A stretch of DNA of 64,000 nt from Trichoplax adhaerens (Eukaryota; Placozoa; Uniplacotomia; Trichoplacea; Trichoplacidae), in assembly GCF_000150275.1 (NCBI RefSeq), contig NW_002060944.1, positions 4,227,080 through 4,291,079 of the forward strand. Reading direction: 5' to 3'. The translations under genes were made by a program, and so were the position numbers. The notes beneath the pieces are model-generated. The model was not told the origin of the DNA, did not search any database, and worked only from the letters and a program-made list of their open reading frames with translations. Numbering within the stretch: the first letter of the stretch is position 1; every line of letters starts with the position of its first letter. Positions 12,978-27,079 of the stretch are shown in pieces.

Positions 12978-15900
12978 TTGATTCAATGGAATGTCAGGAA
13001 AGATACGCCTGTAGTCCCTGCTTTGGCTGATGCATTGTACAAGATTGCATACGATTTGCTACAAAAACGTTCTAAAAATCATTTTATCAAAGATCCAATC
13101 TCATCTAGTAGTTCTGTCAATATTCATCTCTATCTTCCTATAGAAAAACGATCTATCTCTTCGTGACATCTTACCTAGATCGCTATGAATAATACAGCAC
13201 TGTCTTTATTTTTTTTTTCTACTTTGTTATTCCTTTATAAATCTCTGCAAATATACCACTCATTGTTGTATCATAATTAATAGAAATACAAGACTAGCTC
13301 AACAGTGTTTGCGAACTACATCAATATGCAAGGCCTAATCCACAGAAAAGGTTAATACCAAAATAGATGGCGTAAACTCAAAATAGTCAGCATCATACAG
13401 ACTTTCTACATTGTCATTATGTGTTGTAGACAGCGTACTGCTGTATTCTATTCAATATTGAATAGTAGCCGTCTCTTACTTTTGTAGAACGAATGGACTG
13501 TAACATATCAACAACAAGCGGCAGAGTTTAAGGGAGATCGACAAATTGATATTACAACTAATTTTGCCCGTAATCTTTTATTGACTGCCTAATTTAACAA
13601 TAAAAGCTTTGTTCTTTTTGCTACAGGCAGTTTGCCATTTACGCTATATGGGTCCATCATGTACAGTTTGTACACTTTGTACAGCCGTTACAACCCATAT
13701 TCTCCACTTAACAAAGACAACTGTTACACATCGCTATGATATTATGTTGTTAATTCTTTCTTGATGGTTTAAATGTCCCTGCGAATTACTTCAGGCAAAA
13801 TTGACGTGATATTCACGCGAGTTGATCTTGATTATGTGCCTCTTTGCTAGGTACTCTCTAGCCTTAGTCCCGGAAAATGGAAGAATCCATCGTGTAAATG
13901 TACCTTAGAATCATCATAGCGAACTTTGCAGATACTCGTTCAGTAATCAGTAGTAGAATGAAATGGATAGTAAGCTATCTTTTGTATACTGATGGACAGT
14001 AATATGAAATGTTATTCGTAGTTAAAGGATGACTTTTTTTCATTTATAAACTGTCTATCTATCATGGTATAAGATTACCGTAAGCGCAAAGGCTATATCT
14101 ATTTTGCCAACTACCTAGACTGGTCGACTTACTTTGATACAAAATGTTTAACAAAATTATATAGTACAATCGAAAATAACAAATTGTTGACGATAAATGA
14201 ACTGTACTTTACTCACTAATAACTTAATTATTACTACCTAATTTCATAGTACTGTACATCATGAATAAAAATACAATAAGTAACATTTTAATATCAGATC
14301 ATATTATATTATTATTATTATTATACAACAACAACTGATTATCGTATTGATCGGATACCTGGGGTTTCTAGGCGTTCCGACGTCATTAAATTGAACCTGT
14401 AAATAAGATAGAGTACATAGCATACCCAATCACCCATACATTAACCGGATTTGGTACAAAGTACAGTTTAATTTAGCCCAAATTAATTTTAGTGATTGCG
14501 TGCCCACTGCGTGCTACATTATTATGATAATCATCTGTGGTAGTTTGTCAATAACAAGATTGCGAAATAAGTAGACTATGCATAAATTACTATTAAGGTC
14601 AATAATAGGCAAAAAATTAGTTCATGTTCTTTTAATATAATTCACCGGTATAAGACACCCCCACTGAAAATGGACAGGCCCGATTGCTCATCATAATACA
14701 GTAAACGTTACTAAAAAATAGTGCACATACTGTACACGGGTGTTTACTGTGGGACAGCATAGGTAGAAAATGTACCCTTTAAAAATGAACGGACCTGATT
14801 TCTGATCACAATAAGCCTTACTAATATAGTACTAATTAAAAATGATCGGATCTGATTTTCCGATCACAAGAAGTGTCACTAATTATGGTGTATACTGCAA
14901 TGATGTAGTTTTTCTGGACCAGAATAGCAGAAATATTTTAAAATGAACGGAATCGATCACAATAGCATTACTAATTATGGTAACAGTAAATGCATCCATA
15001 GTATTGATTAAAACGAAAGGACCCGACTTCCGACTATAATAAGCGTTACTTTAGATAATATAATGTGAAGTAAAAAAGGACAAGCGAAGTATAACGAGCG
15101 AGGGGTCGACTAGCTATGTATATGTAAATATGCGATTTAATCTGGGCGAGCGTAGGCAGGAAATGCACCCACGTTCTGATCCTCCTCATACAGTATCTTG
15201 CATTCTCGACTACATTCGAAAAACTTGCTTATCCATGCACTCTTACTTTTAGGCTAGCACCTGCAACAGAGTAATGAATAAATTGTAGGCTTTCAGTCTG
15301 AAATCTCTATTGCTATAGTAAAGCTAGGAAAAAATTCTCTGTAGCATGTATCAGTTACTGTAGAGGCTGCATTAACGGTACACAGGAAGATAACAAAAGT
15401 GTACATTATGGTGGAAACGTGGATATAGTTGAATTTATTCTTTTTTTGAACATGTAGTGTAACAATAGTATCAGACGGGAAGATAAAGCTTATGACCATA
15501 CCTACTATACTAAAGTCCGTGTTTCAATATAAATATAAGTAAACGTCTAATCTACCTGTAATGGAAATTTTCAGCTTCGAATGTTGCACATGACTCAGTT
15601 TTACACTATCATCCAATTTATTATAACTAACTTTGTCACTTTAGCTTTGCTCCTATATCTATTACAATCTTACAATACTATAACAACTAGACATAGTATT
15701 TAGCGCTGTATCGAACAAATGCCGCAGCTAATATCGAACATTGTATCTAATAATTAAGTACTGTAACAACATTCGTAATCCATGTAATACAGGTATATCC
15801 GAATTACAGCATAATCGGATTAATAATATCATCCAAAACTCTCACCAATCCCGACATTTTAAAATTTATTTAATGATGACAAAAATATATTTGATCATTG

Positions 15901-17258
15901 AAAAGAAGTCTGCAAACGCAAAAAGGAAACATGAGCATTTATTATTAATGCATAGAATAAATTAAATTAAATTAAATCATACGAATAATTTATCACCGAT
16001 GCCTTTCCTAGCTGGGTTAACAGCTTTGCAAATAGTTAAAAGCAGTGATGGGTCAAGCATTAAAACATTTAATATCGGTCTTTATACTCATTTTCAAGAT
16101 AAGAATATGTTGGCATAGTGATGTTAAATAAAGCTAATTGCCTAATCATTACAGATCAAAGTTAAATAAACAGGGGAAAAACAACATGATAACAAAAAAT
16201 GAACATTAATTGCGAAAATAATATTCAGCTTACTTGTGTAACTTAAAAGTCCAATCTTATTTTCACTTAAATAGATAATAAAATTTTACTAAGGGTCTAC
16301 TCGTACAACAATTTTACTTAGGAGCGAATCGAAACAGAAGTAAAACTGATTTATTTAGTAACGTAATATAAATATATGAGTTACAAAGAGCGATACCGCT
16401 TTATCGATAAAATAATGAATCAAAAAGATGATAATTCGTAGGGATAATAACGTTCAGTTAACTGACAACATAAAACTCGTACTGGAGACTTTTAAGCACT
16501 TTATACCATTATTAAATTTTAGTATTGTTGAAGATAAGTTAGATGAAAAATTATAAATAGTTAATGATAATAAAAGGAATGCCTACTGAAGTAGAAAATC
16601 GGCATGGCCTCATATAATTAAGCTATAATATCCTATAGCCATTTTGACAGTGATAATTTGCATATTTACGATGTGTAGAATGATATAATTTGTGAAGCAT
16701 ATTTAATTTTTATACAGGTGATACTAGTATTATACATTGCCACTGATAGTAACAGCTTGAGATACCGATTCACAAGGAAATAAAAATTTGACCCAATCCT
16801 TTCGCATCACGATTTCGTATCAGCTTTATCCTGACAAGGAAAGAATATAGATATTTATATTTATAATGACAACAACACAAATTTGTATTAGTACTTAAGC
16901 TTTGAGCGCCTTCACTATCAATGACATAAAGGAAGAGATATGTTGAAGAGTAGCTAACAGAATCACATAAAATTGCATTACCTTCAACATTCGGTTGGTC
17001 TCTTTAATTAGGTGTTGAGTTCGATTAACTAAAAATCATAAATCAACAATACTTAAGTCTACTACTAATCAAATATCGTACATACGTGATAGTTAATTTA
17101 TACTTTCCGTACTTTTATTCAAAAAGGCAGAAGAAAAGTTTTCCCTAAACTCGTTCAATGTCTAAAATAGTTTTGATACAAATGAAATTTTATTAAAGAT
17201 TACTTATAATATTTTTATTAATTATCGACTATGACTACTAAAATATACGAATACAACT
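12978..17258. other. Intergenic stretch, no gene recognised
   Basis: About 4.3 kb downstream of the CDK5RAP2-family gene and far upstream of GS. I found no exon I could assign. An isolated 62-codon frame at 12978-13166 has no start or splice context that I trust. The stretch holds the degenerate repeat family at 14667-15053 and a short (AAATT)n run near 15957-15978. Confidence 0.45.
14667..15053. repeat. Five degenerate copies of a 40-48 bp element
   Basis: Related units lie at about 14667-14715, 14781-14825, 14838-14885, 14938-14976 and 15009-15053. The shared pattern is roughly AAAATGAACGGACCCGATT, then a short gap, then GATCACAATAAGCGTTACTA. In the third unit the arms GATCGGA and TCCGATC form a 7-bp hairpin. 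Spacing is irregular (about 55-115 bp), so this is a decayed tandem array or a small dispersed family. Confidence 0.6.
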
Positions 17259-20200
17259 TTAGCTGTCATTTTTCATTACCTTCACCCGTCTTGCAGCACT
17301 ATCAATCAATTGTTCCTGGCTTCGAATTTTTCGTTTAAGCGTTGTTACTTCCAAACGAAGGGAATTATTCTAAAATAATTTTTAGTAATATTTATTACAA
17401 CGCGCCAGAGCAAATTACTCAAAGATATGCTGTAATAGATATCATTGACCTAGAAAAAAGTAGTTATATATTTTATAATTCACTACTACACATACACGGC
17501 TGTAAAGTTTGTTTATAGTTTCCGATAATTCTGAATTCGAACTATCCGGTGCTGCAATTACGGACATTCGGAACGAATCCAAAGTGTGGCTAATAGTACG
17601 AAGTTTACTATTTAGGGAGGTCAGTAGTGTTAATCGATCATTTTCTTTGTTAGTATCCTAAATAACATATAAATTAACAATTGGCTTAGTAAATGAAGAC
17701 AGCTTATTCAAGGTTCGATTTTTACAGCCAAACGCTTACCTTTTTCTGGACATCCCATCTTGCTAATACATTTTCTAAACTTTTTCTACACTCGGCAACC
17801 GTGACCTTTAATGTCTCAAGATGTTCAGTCTTTATTACAAATCTTATAGATTTATTTGACAAATCATGATCATTTGCTACTTTATTCTCTTCAGAGGATT
17901 GCCATGTATACTTTGATGTTTCCGGTAAGTAGGTATTCTTTCCTATTTTACTATCATAATTCTTCCATTGTGCAGAAACATCGGATTCAGTTAATTTCTG
18001 AGATAACTTTTCTCGTAGGATGTTAGATGCATCAAGTCCTTGCTGCAGTTGCTCACTCAAACATCGGATCTCATCCAGTATACTGCTTATATTCACGGCT
18101 TGATTTTTTTGGGATATCTCATCTTGAAGAATTTTGATACCGGAATCATGCTCTCGTATTGTTGCTATCTTGTCGTAAATTGCAAGTTCGGATTTCAAGG
18201 TCATCAGCAAATATTTTGTTTCTTCTAGTTGTCCCTTAGCCGAATGCAATTCATTCTCACGTCTATTTTTTATTCATAATAACAAAGTACATACAATTGC
18301 GTGTTATGGTAGTGTAAAACAGAAAATAAAGAAATATATAGGATGGAAAGGTGTAACTTAAAACAAGTATTGCAATTATTGAATACAACTAATATCAAAT
18401 TATATTAATAGAATTAAGCTGAGACTTACGACAATAATGACTCTTCACACATATTTAATCTTTTCGAAAGTTCACCATTTTCGTTCGACTTTTCCTGAAT
18501 TATAGCGTCTTTATCACTTAAAAGTGCTTGAAGACTGTTACATTGCTCTTTTTCCATATCTAGCAAATGCAATAATTCTGAGTATGATTCTTTAAGTTGC
18601 ATTAAATCTAGAGAGACTTTAGAATCTTCGGAAGGTATAATCCTAAAATAATATGACCCGGTATCGTTAGGCAATGGTTCATATGCATCCACTGTTATAA
18701 AATTTACGATATAGATAAATTTACCCTGTATCTGTAGTTCTGCTTGCTTCAAACTTAGTTTGTAAGGATTCTTTCAGAAGCAACCATTCCTCTAAACGTG
18801 CTTTCAGTTGACGGATGCCAACTAGGAAGGAGAAATTGATTGATACAGTCTGTTTGGTGTATTTACGTTGTTCATGTTCTACAATAGAAGTTGCTGTTTT
18901 AATGTTGCGGCCCGGCAAACTATCAGAATTAACTTCCGTAGTTGATAATGGATCCACTTCCAGTTGAAGACAAGCATCTATTTCACGTTTTAGTGTTATA
19001 CTAAATTCTTCCAATTCATTTAACCATCCTTGAAACAGTTTAGAATTATCATTGGAGGTATTATTTGGGAAACTTTGATCGAATTCTGCTTTATTAACAA
19101 CTTTCAAAACGTGAAGTTTTGCTTCCAGAGAACATATTTGACTATTTTTATCGCTGTTCTCCTCACGAATTCTAATAAATAATTAAATAATTATTGTTAA
19201 CTTTGTTTTTACATAACATTTAAAATTAGAATTGAAATCATTTAGCACCTTCCTAATTCTTGTATTGTTTGCTGGTGCCGTATCGAAAATTTTCTCAATT
19301 CGGAGCGAAGGTACTCTACTTCTTTTTCTTCCCTAGTTGCATTAGTAACTTGAGTATCCGTTTGGATTTGATCAGATTGAGAAGGTGAGTGATTGCCTAC
19401 ATCTTTTCGCTCGGTACCTTGTAATTTACGCAGATGTTCAATTTCTCTGACTTTTTCTTCGAGCAGTTTTTTATAAATAGTAATCCGCTTATTCATGTCC
19501 GATAGCTGCTTTTTTTCATTGTCATCTAATCGGGAGTATGATTTAATATATCAGCAAATATATTACTAAAAAACAATGAAAGTTCTTTTTATAACAGAGC
19601 TACGCTACTCTATAGATAATGATACCTGATAGTTGTGATGTTCGGCTACCTTCTAAGATAGTTTCATTTTCCTCCCTTAAAGATTCTATTATCTTGTCAC
19701 TTTCGATTAGCTGCTGTTTGGCAGCTAGAAAGTCGCGTGAGTGCAATGCAAAAGTACTTTCTTCATTTATTGCCTTCATTTCGGCAACTTCTAACTGATG
19801 TTGCAGTGTATTGCAAAGAGCTTTACTCTTATTCAGCTGTTCATGTACCGTTGACATATCTTCATTAAAAATTTTGGCCTGGTTGAGTTGCAATTTAAGG
19901 TTTATATTGATTTTTTCACTTTCTAGTAGTTTCGAATTGAGATTAGCAATCTCATTTTTTAGAAAAATTAAAATATCATGGTTACTGCCTGATTCGCTTT
20001 CGCTAATTTTGGCGTAATTAGATGGCAAGTTGTTTAGCAAAGCTTCCAACTTTTGCATATTAACAAACATTGCTGATATTTCGTTTTCAACTTGCAAAGG
20101 GGTGTTATTCGTTATGGAAGATCCTTTTTCAAAGCTTTCAGGCGAAGATTTACCTAATTGTGATGATTTAGCGTACCGTGGTTGCGTAAGAATCTCTCGT

Positions 20201-23200
20201 AAAGTTCGTAACGAATTTAACTGGCAATTTACGAGGAACTGCAAGTGGTTATCGGTAGATATCGGATCCGCGTGATCTATGCAATCTTCTGGACTATTAG
20301 TAAATGTCTGAGATGATACGCTAATCTAGAAAATAAAATATATTGACCAAAATTTGCAATCATTAAATTTCACAGCAATACGCATAACTCTATTCTTGAG
20401 GTATTGAATATTAGCCATACGTATGCAAGCAATAATAATCCAATTCAAGAGATTAAAATATAAGGCATTTTTGGGATTACCTTCTTGCTAGGACTAGAAC
20501 AAAATTGTGCTATGACCGCTTCTTTTTCTTTGACGAGATTTTCTAAGTCTTTTATTATACCCTGCAAAAAGAAAGAGCTCAAGCGTAAACTGACAGATTT
20601 TTCATTTGATATTTTGGTTTAGACTGTGATTTACTTGGAGAACGTCGCTCTTCTCATGCTCATTCTGTAACTTTCGGGTAAGCTGGAACCTCAATTCCTA
20701 CGATTCAGATCGAAAGAATTTTGTATAACTATTTAAGTTTTAACATATAAATGTCAGTTGACTGTTATACTCCTTACTTCGATTAATGCATCTTTTGCAT
20801 GGACAGATTCATTAAGAGATTCCATGCTTTTGACTCTAGAATCGAGCGTACTTTTAATATCCATATTTTGCTGTTGCAGTTCCAATATCTCTTCGCGTAA
20901 GCGAGCATCCGATTTTGCTAAATCTTCAATTTTTAAATTGTATGCTTCTTGCTGTTTTTTCAAGTGATCTATAGTTAGACTGTGAGATGTAAATATTTAG
21001 TGAATAAAACATCGAATTGCTGAAAAGTAAATAACTGTCTTTGCTTAGAAGGTAATTTAAAATTTCATCTATGCGTATTACTTTGCCTGAGTTAATGCCG
21101 TTATACGGCTCTCTAATTCTCGTCGGAAAGTTTTTACATTAACATTAGCTTCTGCTAATGCCACTTCCTTTTCTGTCTTATCAACTTCAAATTTCTGGAG
21201 AGCGTCGTCCTTATTCTTGGCTATCGTTTCCAGTTGAACCATCCGTTGCTGTAAAACTTTCATTTCGGAATCTTTCATTGGATTAGTACCACGAACATTC
21301 TTGTGATACAAAAGGGAGAAATTTTAATTTATAAGACCACAGTTTTAAAGAGTAACAAATTACAATACCTAAAGTTTTGTGGAATAAATATATATTGCTT
21401 ACCTGTAACTTCTTAAATAATCTGTCTTTCTCTAATCCACTTTCTACTAGTTGCTCTATTGTTCGATCCTTTTCACTTATGATCATTCTTAAGCGAGTAA
21501 GCATGAATTCGTTATCCTTGCCGGATGCTTTAGGCATACTTCCCAATGACTTTAAATCCATTGATTTCGAATTTAATTCGGTATTTAAACGCTGCATGGC
21601 ATGATTCTTTTCCTCCTGTAATTTTTTAATTTCCTCAGCCGATTCTTTTAAGAGCATATCTTTCTCCTGTAATGTTTGTATCATACGCTGAATAGCCATC
21701 TCATGTAGAACACTTGATTTTGTCTGATCGGTTAAAATTTCCTATAACAATGAATAGTCGATATTTTATCGTAATTAATAGAAAAACGAAAGCTATTTAT
21801 TATTTGCAGCTATTCTCATATTAATATTATGCCACAGAAAATTCTACTGTAATATTTATACCTCTACTAGCTGATCTTTTTCAACAAGGCGATTTCTTAA
21901 TTGTTTTAGTAAATCATAATTCGCTCCTTCTTCTACTGCTTCCCCAAATTCCTCATAAAATATCTATGCAAATGTTAACACGAAAATTTTCAAGCAACCC
22001 CATTGAATAAGGAAAAAGCAATAGTAGATTGCTAAACAGCTTTAATATAATTCAAGCGATGAATATTTTATTCTATTGCTATACTATATCTAAATCATCA
22101 AAAGTACAGTAAATCCCTGCGATCCGTAAGAGAATATGATAATATAAGCTGTTTACCTTCATAGCATTATCGCTATTAGCTAAATCTCTGGTGAGTCTTT
22201 GAATAACTGCATCTTTTTCCAAAGCAGCCTTTGATGCAAGATCTGCAGCTTCCTAAGAAAAAAACAAATACAATATGAATTATAAAATATCAGGTAGACT
22301 TTGGTGATACAATTGAAATTATATTTAATTAAGAGCCACTCACATTGTGAACTTTTCCTTGAGAAGCTACTGTATTTTCAAGCTGCGAGATTATCTTTTC
22401 ATTATCTTCTTTGACTATCTCTAATCGCTTTTGCTCTTCCTTAAGACAATTAATGCTAGCTTTCAGTTGCGATATTAGTCTGTTCTTCTCCGATGCAGAA
22501 GTTTTTAATTGAAGAATTTCCGAATCTTTCGCTTCTATAGTGGAATCTTTCCTTCCAAGTTCATTCTATAATACAAATACACTTCGCAGTGATTTATTGA
22601 TCCATTAACGAACTACAACATAGCATAATGCATATTTACCTGATAAAACATCTCCGTATCACGCAATTTCTTTTGCAGCTGCTCAGTTATGCTTGGTTTG
22701 TCATTACTGACCTAAAGATATAAGTGTTAAATATACAGTATTGCTATGAGATTCTCCGCTAAAAAGACGGTAGTAGTTTTATTAAGTACAATATTATGAA
22801 AACAGCAGCAATAGAACCTTTTCTTTATCCATGGAATCTTCACTGAGGTTTCTGAATGTTGCATCAATTATAGCCTAGAATACGCAAGATAAAGACTTTC
22901 GACTAACACCGTAATACTATGAACAATCTGATCATAAATATAAGGACTAAATATATTCTCGAACTCATTATGGTACGTTTTATTTGTATTAATTGTACAA
23001 AACAGTAATTCAGAATTTTCAAAGTATTATCATAGCATTTACATGCCTGAAGTAATTGATCTTTATCTCGTAAACTTCGAGATAAACTTTGAATACGTTT
23101 TTCGTTATTCGTTAACTGATGTTGACTGGTTTCACATAAAACCTAGAAATCATAAAAGATGTCATTAAACGCGAAATACGATATAGGGCTAGCTTTACGT

Positions 23201-26200
23201 AAAGTTCAAGTAAGCGACACGTATTAAATTTTTTCATTTAGCGTGTCGAACAAAATTTGCTTATTTCTTACTATGATAATAAAATCACTAAAAAATTAAC
23301 ATACTTTATAATGATCTTCCAGCTGATTATACTTCCTCTGGCTGTTTTCATTTGTTTTATTTGTTTGCTCTTTAAGATCCTGCCAATACGAAGAATAAGA
23401 CATCATTTCAATTCGAGTTTCACTTTATATATTTTAATTATAAAATTATTTTCACCTTTATTTGTTGTTCATTTTGCTGCATGATATCTAATAGTTGTTG
23501 TTCTACTCTCTTTTGGCTTCCAGTCAAATGCTGAAAGTATTACAAGAATGTAACGATATTATTAAATTGCTGTCAGAAATTGCAATGAAACACTAATACT
23601 CTCAGAACTACATCATAAACGGTATTGTAAGAGCGAAGGATAGAGAGGTATCATCAAAGACAAAGCGATAGTTTACCTCGATCTCGTTAACTTTATTTTT
23701 TATACTTTCAGATAATCGCTACGAAAAAAGACAGCATTACAACGATTACATACGTAATGTTATTTTGCATATCATTAAACCCTAATCTCTAAATTGATTG
23801 TCCATACAGCATTGGTTAGTTGTTGTTCATGGAGGTTTGCCTTTAGGTTAGCAATAGTTGTATCTTTATCACGGAGAGCAGCATTAAAAGTGCTTTGGCT
23901 CTAATGAAGTTATAGGTAGCCGAACAAAGCAATATATACCAGAAGGTAAATGAGTGAGTAAACCTTTAATAGTAATGCACTGCCTGACTCTGGCGCGAAT
24001 TATCTGTTACCTTAACATTACGTGCTTGAGTATGTCTCGATATCTCCTTAGTTCTAGCCATAGCCTCGGACAAAGATTCTATCTTCTCTTTTAAAACATT
24101 TACCTACAGTAAAAGGAAAATAATTAGCATTAACATTACATTAATCTATTTTTGACAGTCTCACAATATCTACATAAGATAATTTATCAAGGAAAGCAGA
24201 AATTAACCTCTACAGATTTCTTTTCTACCCTATCCAAGTACACCTTAACAGTAAAATTATTTTAAAAATTATTCATGGGTTAGAATCTAGGAATAAAGAA
24301 AATTGCCCAAATTGAATAGAATAAGGTAAAATTTACTTTTTCGATGGTTTTTTCTGCGCTTTCTAGACTATTTAGTATTTTCATCTTTGATTCTTGATTT
24401 CTAAATAATTTTTGTAATTCCTGAAAAGAAAAAAATTAAATTTTTAGTAACCTTTACAACTAGTTGCAAACCATTTCAGATTCTTTAAAGCAAATAAACA
24501 TAATAAAATTCGATATTTTACCTGATCCGATTTTCCATATGCCTCAATCTTGCATAACACGTTGATTAAATTATTATCGTAAGCTTCATTTGTAGAGCGC
24601 AGCTGTTCTTTTAGGTCCTCTATTTCATTATCTTTATCTTGAATCGTTTTATTTAATACTAGCTTCAGTTTCTGTATAGAGTATGATAAATAAATTAAAA
24701 TTTTTATAACTGCTGATAACGCAGTCTAGTCAAGCTCATCTAAGCAATATAACCTCCGAATTATCTGTTTTTTCTGATATTTCATTAATTAATTGATCAT
24801 GATCTTGCTGATGTTGCAATTTCATCGAATTTAAGCGATCAGATAATTCCTTTATTTCTTCTGCTTGTTTATTCAGTTGGATTTGCTTATCCTAAACCAA
24901 AGACGTTTACAATTTATAAAGCAGTTAGCACATTTTGCTGGTTAATAGACTAAATGAACTCAATCGATATGAGAATGTATACACTCTACACATTACAGTG
25001 TTTGTGGTAAGCTATTAATACAAACGTAATTAAATACCTGCAGTGCATTCTCCTTTATCTGAGCTTCTCTTATAAGGTTATTCATCTTAAGGTAAGAAAA
25101 ATAAGAAATGGTAGAACCTGGCAAAAGAAAAATAAGTATTTCCGTATAAATTTACCGAATCCTTCAAACGCTTTGTTTCCTTCTCACAATTATCTTTTAT
25201 CTGTGCAATAAATTGCTCTTTTTCTTCAATAGTTGCCCTTAATTCTTGAATTATGCTGTGTGATTTAGAATAGATAGAAATATCGAAAATTTAAATATTA
25301 GCCGTTACACACTGTGTAAATTGCAGACTCTGTTATTTTTCTATTGCAATAGAACAAACCTTTCTTTTTCATGGACATGGCCCATAATATTTGACTAAGG
25401 TGTGAAAATTAGATCAAAAATAAATGCATCTCTTCAGTGTAATACATTACTAAACTTTATAGGAGTATACGTCATAGTATTGCTATTACAGTACCTTTAC
25501 AACATCAATTTCCTTCTGTTTATTGTCAGTCATTTTTTGTATACGATCTTGGAGCTGTTCACATTCAGCCTGGGTACTTTTCTGCAAATGATAAGGTAGC
25601 ACAATTAAAAGAAATCACACTACAAGTGATGATTAATTTATATCAACGTTGCATACTAGTTCGCCTAGATTGATGGCGTAAGAATCCGTGCACATTTGCA
25701 GTTCCTGTTATAAGTTCATTAAACAATAATTTTTGATATAATAATTTAGATCGATATTAGTTGAAAAAAATGCAAGAATATATCATTTAAGTAATATATA
25801 CCTGTTTCAATTTACGATTTTGATCATTATATGTCTGCTTCATTTCAGAGGTCTTTGCATCGAAACATCTCTGAAGAGCTGCAGTTTCGGATGCATATTG
25901 TGCCTTCAGCTGCAAGTTACAAAAAGAAATGAAAATAAAGATGAGTACAAAATCATCCTGTAATCATAATTGGGTTAGTAATTAACTGTCAATCATTCCT
26001 ATACTATATATATATTTAATTTCTGAAATATAAAATGAAGGACTAAATAAATTGGTATTTATAATAAAATATGAAGGTAGCCTATTACCGCTGCTATTTG
26101 TTGTTCGTTGTGATTTGTTAAAGAATCAACTGTTGTTCTAGGATAGGAAAATTCAATACATTTTAGAACGGCACCACCGAAAAATATTTGTTTTACTTCA

Positions 26201-27079
26201 ATATAAAATTAGTACATACGATGCCTGTAGTAAAAGTGCCTCTCTTTCTCTCAATTCTAATTGAAGATTTTCTATTTCCGCTACTAAGGTAGTATTCTAT
26301 ATGTAAATTATGATAACTCAAATTGAGAAGATGTATGGATTCTTCATGATAAAAGAAAATATACCCATGAAATATAATATTAACTGATTGAAATGATAGA
26401 TCCAATGACAAAATTTGAATAAATTTTACAATCGATTTAACATACCATTTCAATGAGCTCAGCTGTACCAGTAGAGTCATCAACCGATTTTATTTTGAGC
26501 AAGTTTAGTTGTTCTGCTTTGTAAAGGCGCTGCTTTAAGTTAAAATTTTCTCTCTCCATTTGAGAAAATTTCTATAATCGATAATAAGCAATATTACATT
26601 TGTCGGTGTCATCTTACGTCATGTTGAAGTGCGATTTAATATTTTATTATTACGATATTTCATCATCTAGTTGTACTCTATTTTAGCTTACATGAGTATG
26701 CTCTTTCACAAAATATGGAAGTTTAGTGATTAAGCCACCGGTTACTTTAAAAGAAAAAATTGATGTTTGCATTAGATTTGTTCTATAAAACATCTATCAA
26801 ATAATTAATCATAATTTCAAACTCTATGCAAGTAAATGGAGATTGACCTTGTAACTAGAGATTGAATTCTACTAGTTAGTACAGTCCATAAGATAAGGCT
26901 AGTATACTTGTATACAGAAAGGTCTTATTTTAGCTCTCGATCAATTTCTAGTTAACAACTCAAGTATAATGGATTTCTTATTACGATATCTAGGCATGCC
27001 TTAAGACTGACCTGAATCATTCAAGACACTTTCATTATTTTCAATGTTGGAATTATACGATGCTGCGATTGGATATTTC
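17259..27079 (-). CDS. CDK5RAP2/myomegalin (centrosomin) family coiled-coil protein, many exons
   Basis: Large coiled-coil protein read on the minus strand over roughly 35-40 short exons with GT-AG introns. N-terminal exons traced: 27079-27012, 26744-26692, 26571-26446, 26296-26220 and 26136-26089. They encode a CM1-like motif, MERENFNLKQRLYKAEQ, followed by IENLQLELREREALLLQAS, the same order as in human CDK5RAP2 and myomegalin. In that family CM1 binds and activates the gamma-tubulin ring complex at centrosomes and Golgi. The rest is Lys/Glu/Gln/Leu heptad sequence. Near the C-terminus, an exon around 18250-17740 carries EIRCLSEQLQQGLDASNILR, resembling the EIRxLxxQLxxxxxTNxxLR block of the family. 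The last exon (17369-17259) ends VKVMKNDS-stop. The first coding exon with the ATG was not found; exon 27079 starts in mid-codon. Vertebrates have two paralogues, so I leave the symbol blank. Confidence 0.82.

Noticed and set aside
12978-13166. 62-codon frame with VPALADALYKIAYDLLQKR
   Set aside because: No similarity recognised, no convincing splice sites or partner exons, AT-rich surroundings.
19811-21604. Plus-strand frames of 68-81 codons
   Set aside because: Antisense shadows of the coiled-coil exons of the minus-strand CDK5RAP2-family gene.
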